From Funneliformis mosseae (Eukaryota > Glomeromycota > Glomeromycetes > Glomerales > Glomeraceae): a stretch of 15,344 bases of DNA. The translations under genes and the position numbers were made by a program. The stretch spans positions 1-15,344 of the forward strand of contig CAJVPP010002315.1 of NCBI GenBank assembly GCA_910592005.1, read 5' to 3'. Below the pieces are notes generated by a model that did no database searches, had not been told where the DNA came from, and saw only the letters and a program-made list of their open reading frames with translations. This document shows positions 8,101 to 15,344 of this stretch, one piece after another. Within the stretch, counting starts at the first letter, position 1, and each line of letters begins with the position of its first letter.

Positions 8101-11014
8101 AGAAGCGATTGATTTATAAATTGAAATTAAAGAGTATAGCTATAATATGAATATTGAAAATGAGCATTAGTTTATTGTTCTCGTGAATCAGTTGGTAGCA
8201 AACAAGAAAATACATGTTCTCCCCAACCTTAAAGTGCGAATCAAGGTAATTGACTTTGTAGGAAAGTGACGTAAATACCCTGATTTCTACTCCCCAACTA
8301 ATTATGGGATAAAAATTTCTTATAATAAATAGATGTTTATTCAATAGTGGTTCGCTATGTTTTGATTTAAAATCTCAGAAGGCCAATTCAAATCAAAATA
8401 ATTGGACTTATAAAATGTCTGTCAAACAATTAATCAAAATGAACTCCTAGCGTAGAATGACTTTACATGGTGACACACATATGTCTCTATACTCAACTAA
8501 TTACTACGAATTACCTAAAGATGAAGTAAACAAAGTTTCTTCAACCAATGGCTCTATTTGCAAGAGTCGAAATCTTTATTTAAGTGGAAAATAATGTTAA
8601 TAAACAACAATTGAAAATTACCAAATATGCTCACTTCATCAACTATTGTCACTTTTATCAAAACCGTCAGTGAAATCTCAGCATCGTCTATGATGTACAT
8701 CCTATTCTCAATTGTTCATAGAAAATTCACTCATTTACAATAGTCTTCTGTCATACTCAAATGTACAGAAAAAGAAATTTTCAAATGAAAGGGCAAAAGT
8801 TCAATTTTTATTGCAAAACAGATGATCAATTCATTACTGATAACGAAAAGTTAAAATTGACACCTTTTTCAAATTGCATTTTTTTTGATTAAATATTATA
8901 ATCTGGCGAATCGAGCAATTTTACAAAATATTGTAAATAATTCATATTTCAAACGAGTTATTTTATTTTAATATTATAGTTTAAATAAATTACTACACGG
9001 AATGAAAAAAAAAAAATAACACTTATCGTTATTTAAACAAATAAATAAAGGAAATGTATTATTATAAATTCATCCACTAAAAAATAAAGAACTTTCTGCA
9101 AATATACAAAAAAAAAATGCTAACCTTTCGTTATGACAAGCGATTCTTGAAAATATCGTAAATTCTTGTTGATTATTATAGCACTAAGATTGATTTCAAT
9201 TACCATTGAGCATATTATTTATAATGCGCACCACAATTTACTAAAATAAAATCTTAAAAAAAACTTTTTTGAATAATAAAATTAAGGAATTACTTCTGTA
9301 TGCTCGGTTAATGGAGATAGAATTTTGTTTTGTAAATATAGAGAAGTATCGGTATATGATGCCAGATCTTTGCCGCTCCTAGATGTGATATTTCATAAAG
9401 CACTCACTCGGATTAAATAAATTGCTCTAAAAATCTAAATTGATTATTTATAAGAATAAAAAATTCGTCTAACGTGACAAAATATCTATATCAATTGAGA
9501 CCCGCTTCCAGTTGTATATCGTAAATTTTTAATTGAACTTAAATATTTTAAAGTTACAATAGATCCGTTTTTGATTAAATTTAAATCATCCTCAAAATCT
9601 TCAATAAATTCATTTATATATAAAATTAATTTTTTCCTTTCTTTTCAAAAATTCAGTTAAAAAATAATCATTTAGAAGTTATATTTTAATGTACTCCTTT
9701 TGTTTTACAATTTCATTAATTTCAGCATTATTGTAAAAGTTTTAAAGCTTCACCGCCTTCTCTTTCAGGATTATATTTTTAATAATTGCAATTTCCTTTA
9801 TTTTTATTCTTGAATAAGTAAAGGAAATTGCCTCTTTAATTTCATTACGCTTTTCAAAACTATCAACTCCACTCGGTATGTAACTATATTTGAGATCTGT
9901 AATTTTTTGACAAATTACTGTTACAATAAGCTTGAATACAATTCATCTGAATGAATGTTTCATTATATTTTTGTGAGGGCCATTTTTTTTATTGTGAGAA
10001 ATTTACATCCAAACAAGAAAAAATAACTGATGGCCTTTCAACTTGAAATCTTTATTATATATAATAAAAAATTGTATCAAACTTCAGTACTAAGAATCGA
10101 AAAGTAAAAATTTTATTTTAAAATCATGTTTAATTTTCAATTACATTAGATATGATACTGACACATTTGTGATTACCCTTCTCATCTAGTATATTTCACT
10201 ATACCATTAACTTAAAGAAAATTTTTTTGGTGTGAATTGCTCATCATGTTTAGGCGCCTATGACCACATTTTAATACCTCATTAAAAAACATATATATTC
10301 TTTCTTGTCCTTGCTTTCCAGGATAAAATAACCATAACAGCTACTATAAGTTTCGAGAAAGCTTACATAGTCCTCGGTACCTCGATATCTTGTAAATCCA
10401 TTGTTATAATTTATGTCTTCGAAAAGATATTTTAATGCCGATATAATAATAGTAATCCGTTAGATTGTAATAAGTTCGTTAATAAACAATTATTTTATTT
10501 TTATTTTTTAGTCTTATCAATGTGATTTGTCGTTTGTCATGAGAAAAAGAAGCTTCAATCTTTTGGAACGCGTTATATTTTTAAAATATGGCAAAATCGC
10601 ATGACCATTTGGACAACTTGATCACGTATCACAAATTGTGCATCCCGTGATCGCGAAGGTTTAAACTAGTAAATGTGCTATTGAAGCGAGCGTCAAAATA
10701 ATCAATAAATGGCATAAGACCAACATGTAGTATAAAATATAGTAAACCTAATTACTGAAGGAAGATATTTCAAAAATCTCGCATAGTTGAAAATATTCGT
10801 TTGGGATCTAAATTTTCCCTGAATATAAAATAGTGTTCGGATATTGGAAAAGAATATAAAGTGTAATATAAATATGTAAATAAATATTTCGATTAACGCG
10901 ATTAAATTACTCGCTTTCAAAAAAAAAAAAAAATTACAATAAAAAATAGATAAAACTGTAAAATGTGAGTTTATGCATCATCGTCAATAATTAAGAAGAA
11001 CGTTCGCAGTCGTT
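8101..11014. other. 2.9-kb AT-rich stretch without a supported gene
   Basis: Small ORFs on both strands (for example 8415-8594 on plus with one internal stop, 8114-8344 on minus, 10702-10920 on minus) lack domains or coding character. The only structure noted is the hairpin at 9788-9831 and A-runs near 9006 and 10920. No transposon ends were found. Confidence 0.5.
9788..9831. repeat. perfect 13-bp inverted repeat (hairpin)
   Basis: GCAATTTCCTTTA (9788-9800) pairs perfectly with TAAAGGAAATTGC (9819-9831) across an 18-base loop. Its role is unknown; in AT-rich DNA it may be chance. Confidence 0.4.
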
Positions 11015-11380
11015 GTGACTGTGAGCACAAGGAGCTTTCGATTCGTTGGTTCAATGTATCCTATTTATCATTTAAACATCCAGGCGTGGAAGACATCAAA
11101 ACAGGGAAGAACGTTCATAGAAAGTATAAAACTCTCTCGTGAGCAAACAAATACGCCAATAATTTACAAGTTTCTGCAATGTATACGAGGGAAATTGCAT
11201 GACCAATTCTTACAGTTGACCTTTATCATAGAAACTCCCTTCAAGGTTTCTTTATTCCACTGGTCTGAAGGGAGCCCCACTCATCTATGGTCACAAAAAG
11301 CTTTCAATTCCCAGATTATTTTTATACCTAGTGACAGTGCAACTTCAGATACACCAAAGACTCGACAAACTACTCAGTAA
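11015..11380 (+). CDS. hypothetical 121-residue ORF, unrecognised
   Basis: This is the longest uninterrupted ORF in the right half of the window and lies in a patch slightly richer in G and C than its surroundings, which is the only support for it. The predicted product starts MTVSTRSFRF, is rich in Ser, Thr, Phe and Ile, and ends in a Thr/Ser-rich polar tail (residues ~105-121). I see no signal peptide, membrane segment, zinc ligands or repeat. It has no recognised neighbours. It could be one exon of a host gene, part of an untranslated region, or a chance ORF. The last is quite possible. Confidence 0.2.
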   Translation: MTVSTRSFRFVGSMYPIYHLNIQAWKTSKQGRTFIESIKLSREQTNTPIIYKFLQCIRGKLHDQFLQLTFIIETPFKVSLFHWSEGSPTHLWSQKAFNSQIIFIPSDSATSDTPKTRQTTQ

Positions 11381-11889
11381 GATTACTCGCACAACTCACT
11401 AAATTTAACAACGCTTTTGTTTCCAATCAGATGAACTTTTAGGATGTTTAATAAAAAAATACTTTAGAAATAAAATTTTGTAATCACAGTATAAATTAGA
11501 GAAATTATTATTTACCAAAACAGGCTTAAAGCAACCAAAAATCTTCAAAAAAATTTAAAATATCTAATGAAATATTTTAAAATGAGATAGACTCAATAAG
11601 AACAGACAGAATGCAGCTAAATGTATAATAATTAACATATTAACTCGCATAATAGACAAAGCCAAGGGAGACACCACTTGGCTAAAAAAATAAAAATAAA
11701 AAAAATAAGAATTTTAGGGGGAATTTATATGACAAAGACGAGGGAAATCTAAAATGTGACGCATAGCGCATTCTTTTCTGTTTAAACGCCATTAAAAAGA
11801 TAAATGTTGAATATTTTAAAAATGATATGTTCGTCTATATATAACATGGATAAATTCGATATTTTATTTCTGAATTTTATTTCTAATTG
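11381..11889. other. AT-rich intergenic stretch
   Basis: No gene was found. A small hairpin, AGCCAAG (11660-11666) with CTTGGCT (11677-11683), is followed by an A-rich run. It resembles a terminator but is not meaningful as one in a eukaryote. Confidence 0.5.
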
Positions 11890-11965
11890 GGAGGTTTGCT
11901 ATTAAAATCGAGTTACGAACATATTAATCATATGATCTGTAACGTGATTTTAATAGCTTACTTCC
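11890..11965. repeat. small hairpin repeat, copy 2 (76 bp)
   Basis: The two 27-base ends pair as an inverted repeat at 22 positions (core GCTATTAAAATC on the left, GATTTTAATAGC on the right, then GTTAC with GTAAC). The loop holds its own palindrome-like CATATTAATCATATG. The right half shares an exact 18-base stretch with 3123-3140. With copy 1 this indicates a dispersed tiny fold-back repeat or MITE. The ORF at 11887-12108 starts inside it and is not supported as a gene. Confidence 0.55.
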
Positions 11966-12416
11966 AAATCATAATATTTTTTATTAGTTACCGTAGGTGT
12001 ATTTTGGTTGTAAAATTAGACAATCACATAAATAGATTATTTTACCATCTAATTCGTTACAGCAAATATATAAATACTTTGTTGATTTTGTTACACAAAA
12101 ATATCTAAGCTTTAAGCAATTTATTGTTTTTGTCATTTTGCTCACCAGATTTAAATGCTGAAATTTTGGTTCGAGGATCCAATTAGCTCGAATAATTTGT
12201 GTATCAGCGGAATTTAATTTTTTATTTAAGAATAAAAAAAATGTAACAAGTCATGATCGTGACCATTATTATCTCTAGCAATATTGACATTCAATAATTA
12301 GGATACTTGGTATCATTTTGAGCTTTTAAGTCAGAACCTTCTTTTAAAATGTCGAATATATATTTTTATAGGTCATGTATCAATGTATAAGCTAAATATA
12401 TAATCTCAATATGTTC
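11966..12416. other. AT-rich stretch without a recognisable gene
   Basis: No ORF, repeat or RNA gene could be supported. A GGTTCGAGGATCC near 12170 is isolated, with no tRNA fold around it. Confidence 0.5.
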
Positions 12417-12424
12417 TATTACGC
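12417..12424 (+). repeat. candidate 8-bp target-site duplication, left
   Basis: TATTACGC is identical to 13016-13023. An 8-bp duplication would suit hAT-type or related transposition, but the element's termini are too diverged to confirm this. Confidence 0.55.
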
Positions 12425-13015
12425 GGTATCCGGACGTTTCGACGAATCCGTTTTGCCGAAACCCACTTCGCCGAAGCTAATTCACCGAAAGGACTCTTCG
12501 CCGAACGACCACTTCGCCGAATGGACTTTTCACCGAAAGACGTTTTCGCCGAAATGCTGTTTTGCCGAAATGACGTTTTGCCGAATCCTTTTTACCGAAC
12601 GGACACATCGCCGAATACGTTTCACCGAAAGGACATTTCGCCGAAAATGACTACTGCGTAACATTTGCTTAACTTATCATTTTTAGGTTCTACATTATAA
12701 AGTAAGTTTTTTCCTTAAAATATCGTTGGAAATAATAAAAAGTTCAATAAATCTGGCAAGTTGCTAACAACCAACAGCGAATTATTTTCTTTTTCTGCGA
12801 AATGTTTTTTCGGTGAAACGGATTCGGAGAAGTGTCCTTTCGGTAAAACGGATTCGGCAAAACGTCATTTCGGCGAAGCGTCTTCTTGGTGAAATGTTCA
12901 TTCGGCGAAATGGACATTCGGAGAAGTGGCCGTTCGGCAAAATGTCCTTACAGTGAATTGGCTTCGGCAAAGGGAGTTTCGGCGGAACGGGTTTCGGCGA
13001 AACGTACCGTAAACG
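12425..13015. mobile_element. fold-back element made of short GCCGAA-type units
   Basis: About 14 units of 15-18 bp, each centred on TTCGCCGAA or a close variant (TTTGCCGAA, TTCACCGAA), run through 12430-12647. They return in inverse orientation (TTCGGCGAA) through 12792-13010, with a 145-bp AT-rich spacer between. The two arms align along their whole length, including several long shared runs such as GAAATGACGTTTTGCCGAAT. The 8-bp direct repeat TATTACGC lies directly outside both ends (12417-12424 and 13016-13023), a good candidate target-site duplication. GC content is clearly higher than in flanking DNA. It encodes nothing; ORFs here (Arg/Phe-rich, with FRRK-like repeats) are the repeat in translation. 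Confidence 0.8.
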
Positions 13016-13023
13016 TATTACGC
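13016..13023 (+). repeat. candidate 8-bp target-site duplication, right
   Basis: TATTACGC is identical to 12417-12424 and abuts the last unit of the inverted array. Confidence 0.55.
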
Positions 13024-14210
13024 AAAATAAAAAACAGATTAAAATTAATAGTGATTTATTTTGTTATGTATATCCAATTTTTTTTTCTTTTTTTTGGAAT
13101 TGACGAAAATTTACATATAGTAGATTTTTTTATATACAATTTTGTAAACATGACGAATAATTTTAAGATTTATGACATCAATATGGTTAAACCATGACAT
13201 GGATTATGATGTATATCGGTATTGAATTGTAGGCCAATTTTATAATGCATTATTATCCCATCGGTATCATGTATACACCGGTAGAATTTTTGTTACTTAC
13301 TACACGGGTTTATAATAAGTATATAAATACTGATTATTAATAAATTTATATTAAAGCAATATTTATTATATTAATTTTATACGATTAGTAAATAATACAA
13401 ATTAGTAATGAATATGAAAATGCACATCCGTGACTGAATTAATTATCTTGGTAATGATAACAATTATATACAGATTCTGCCTTGTAGTTTTGACCATTTA
13501 ATTTCTTAAGCCATGTAATAAACTTGCATAAAAATTCTTCCAGTTCTTTTCAAGTATCATATTCATTAATATTTTTGTTAAATTAGCCTCTATATTAAAT
13601 TTATCAACCATACAAAGTTACTTTATTTTATTTTTTTCAAATGTTTTTTAAATATTTTCTAGTGTTTTTAGGTGTTTACGATATTTTTTTTTTAATTGAT
13701 CGACAAATCACCTGATCACACTAATTCGAAAACGGCGATAAGACAATTTTTAATATTTATTTAAAATGATCAAATTCATTCTTAAATTCCTTCTTTAAAG
13801 ATATCTACATATTCATTATTTCGTTTGACCAATAACATTCAGCTAATATTTAAATTTTGGACCTCTTCATGTTGAAATTAAAAAATTATTTTGTTAAACT
13901 TTTTCCTAAAATTTCTTGCGAGATAAAGTATTAAAGTATTATTATTATTATTATTGTTTAAAGAGAAACGTAAACTATACGTTTTGATAATAGACAATAA
14001 AAAACATGTTAAATCCCTAATTGTAATATAGCGAGTATAATGATGCCGAAAATTTATAAATACATTTGAAGAAATTTGTATACAATTTTTAAGAATAAAT
14101 ATGCATGCATTAATTAAAATTAGTCGGTTAATAATTAGGCTATTCCAATCACTAGCTCAATCTATAGTCGGATGAAATAATGTGGTACGAAGGAACGTAA
14201 ACGAAGAGCG
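13024..14210. other. AT-rich stretch without a recognisable gene
   Basis: No coding region was found. It contains a short ATT microsatellite at 13937-13955 and two loosely similar direct segments near 13207-13223 and 13265-13283 (TATGATGTATATCGGTA-like), too diverged to call. Confidence 0.5.
13937..13955 (+). repeat. ATT trinucleotide microsatellite
   Basis: About six ATT units in a row over 19 bases. Confidence 0.8.
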
Positions 14211-14439
14211 TACAGTGTGTTGCAAAAAAAACCAGAATTACTATTTTTGTATTTATTCGATAAATATCTATTCAAATGATACAAAAGTTTAAAGACAAGT
14301 ACTTGAAAATCTAATGAAAAAATTTAATTAGAATCATTTGATAGCTTACCTTAATAAAATATTTTGTAATTTACATTTTAAATACAAAAAAAAAATTTAT
14401 TATAAAGTCATAAATATTTTATTTATTAATTAATAATTT

Positions 14440-14594
14440 GGGGTCTTTGCAATAGAAAGGGAGGAAACTCCAAAAAAATTAAAATTTTAGTTTATAAGCC
14501 AAAAATGTTCTAAATACTATAATTTGTTCAGATTTATTATTAACTCATTTTTTATTTTTTTTTGAGTTTCCTCCCTTTCTATTGCAAAGGCCTC
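14440..14594. mobile_element. nested hairpin MITE, 155 bp
   Basis: A perfect 26-bp inverted repeat (14445-14470 with 14564-14589, starting CTTTGCAATAGAAAGGGAGG) extends outward by about five more bases with two transition mismatches, giving ends GGGGTC and GAGGCC. ATTT lies directly outside on both sides (14436-14439 and 14595-14598) and may be the target duplication. Its perfect arms contrast with the eroded arms of the surrounding element, so it probably inserted later. The superfamily is not assigned. Confidence 0.7.
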
Positions 14595-14614
14595 ATTTAA
14601 TATATTATAAACAT

Positions 14615-14640
14615 TAAAATTAAAATTAAAATTATAATTT
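14615..14640 (+). repeat. short AAAATT tandem repeat
   Basis: ATTAAAATTAAAATTAAAAT-like hexamer repeats lie in the right arm of the MITE. It is a simple AT repeat. Confidence 0.5.
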
Positions 14641-14874
14641 TTTTAAATTAATTTATATATTAACTAATTAAAATTTTTCTTAAAATATTTTTATTACTAA
14701 ATTTTCTTAATTAATAAATTGATAATTATGAAATATTTTATTATGATAAGTGGTCAAATGACTCTAAGTTATTCGATCAAAATTTTACATATATTTCTAA
14801 ATTTATTGTATATAATTTAAACAAATACTTATAGGAAAAATTAAAAATTCCGGGTTTTTTTGCAACACACTGTA

Positions 14875-15344
14875 ATACTTATAAACATGCTTGAGATATT
14901 TGTGAAAAAATAATTATCAAATCTTGGTTAATCTCTTATCCAGCGCAAGCATAACGTAAAAGATTGAACTATTTTGATATTGCTCTATCAGTAAGCCAAA
15001 ATGCTTCCAAAACTGATAAAGGAAAAATTTATTTTAATTATGTATAATTTTATGAAATAACGATTTAATTTAATATCAATAATTGGACAAAGCTGGCAAT
15101 AACAATAATAAATGTACAGTATGATCATGCGTGTTTTTTGAGGCGTCACCCTGATATTGCATATAATGTAACTATAATTAGTTACTGTTTCACAATATGA
15201 CTTTTAAAAAACCGGTTATTTACAATGTTTAGGCGCACGAACGATCTTCTTTCCACATAAAAAAAATTTTTTTTTTTAATTTTTTCAAAAAATGACTTTT
15301 GAACATTTACAAAAAATTTCTAATTATTACGACAGATTACTTGA
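14875..15344. other. AT-rich right edge of the window without a recognisable gene
   Basis: No ORF, repeat end or RNA gene could be supported. A T/A-run region (15260-15290) is simple sequence. Confidence 0.5.

Larger units (their letters stand above)
14213..14872. mobile_element. mariner-type palindromic MITE, 660 bp
   Basis: The ends are an exact 18-bp inverted repeat, CAGTGTGTTGCAAAAAAA at 14213-14230 and its inverse at 14855-14872. TA lies outside each end (14211-14212, 14873-14874), as in Tc1/mariner-type elements. Further in, the arms still match in a degenerate way: AGAATCATTTGATAG and TAATAAAATATTTTG in the left arm correspond to inverted AGAGTCATTTGACCA and TAATAAAATATTTCA in the right. 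There is no coding capacity, so it depended on transposase from elsewhere. Its TIR differs from that of the 3917-6818 element, so that family did not mobilise it. A second MITE sits in its centre. Confidence 0.85.

Noticed and set aside
8114..8344. 76-residue minus-strand ORF
   Set aside because: Ile/Phe/Asn-rich product of AT-rich DNA, without domain, motif or context.
8415..8594. 60-codon plus-strand frame with one internal stop
   Set aside because: It has some protein-like pieces, but a single stop in 60 codons is not enough and no family was recognised.
10247..10258. 12-base ATGTTTAGGCGC shared with about 15226-15237
   Set aside because: The flanks do not match; the shared stretch is too short to call a repeat.
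10702..10920. 72-residue minus-strand ORF
   Set aside because: Composition fits random AT-rich sequence; no domain or neighbour supports it.
11887..12108. 73-residue plus-strand ORF
   Set aside because: It starts inside the 76-bp hairpin repeat and is Ile/Tyr/His-rich without a recognisable motif.
12411..13197. Three ORFs (two plus, one minus) with Phe/Arg/Lys repeats such as FAEMTFCRI
   Set aside because: They are translations of the GCCGAA-unit array on both strands. The reading follows repeat phase, not a protein, and no conserved start or ends are seen.

Overview
This looks like a gene-poor, repeat-rich piece of a eukaryotic nuclear genome, most likely fungal. The whole window is very AT-rich. 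The only clear gene is a transposase with a 74-bp GT-AG intron that has a branch-point-like CTAA shortly before its acceptor. From memory (no search run), its protein resembles transposases that are abundant in arbuscular mycorrhizal fungi (Glomeromycotina, Rhizophagus type). The family match is moderate evidence and the organism name is an inference. I see no rRNA, tRNA, CRISPR array or intact housekeeping gene.

Layout. 143-913 is a 771-bp element with 172-bp terminal inverted repeats (TIRs) and a stop-riddled frame between them. 974-1320 holds a weak relic with a BED-type zinc-finger-like fragment. 2019-2994 is a fold-back element: inverted GAGTCGAGT-rich arms enclose about 550 bp of purine-biased, imperfect ~53-bp tandem repeats. 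3112-3190 is a small hairpin repeat related to a second one at 11890-11965. 3649-3903 (minus strand) is a short decayed coding relic. 3917-6818 is a complete-ended 2.9-kb Tc1/mariner-like DNA transposon with TA target duplications, 27-bp TIRs and a two-exon transposase pseudogene. 6821-12416 is mostly featureless AT-rich DNA with doubtful ORFs. 12425-13015 is a GC-richer fold-back element built from about 14 short GCCGAA units per arm, flanked by an 8-bp direct repeat. 14213-14872 is a 660-bp mariner-type MITE carrying a second, younger hairpin MITE at 14440-14594.

The common theme is DNA transposons and fold-back elements decaying by point mutation. The two 172-bp arms of the first element differ at 23 sites, all transitions, with no indel. 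The transposase has nine in-frame stops in about 712 codons, no frameshift, and every stop is one C:G-to-T:A change from a Gln, Arg or Trp codon. This suggests cytosine methylation followed by deamination, or a RIP-like process, acting on repeats. That is the most notable signal here. No gene in the window appears to be functional.
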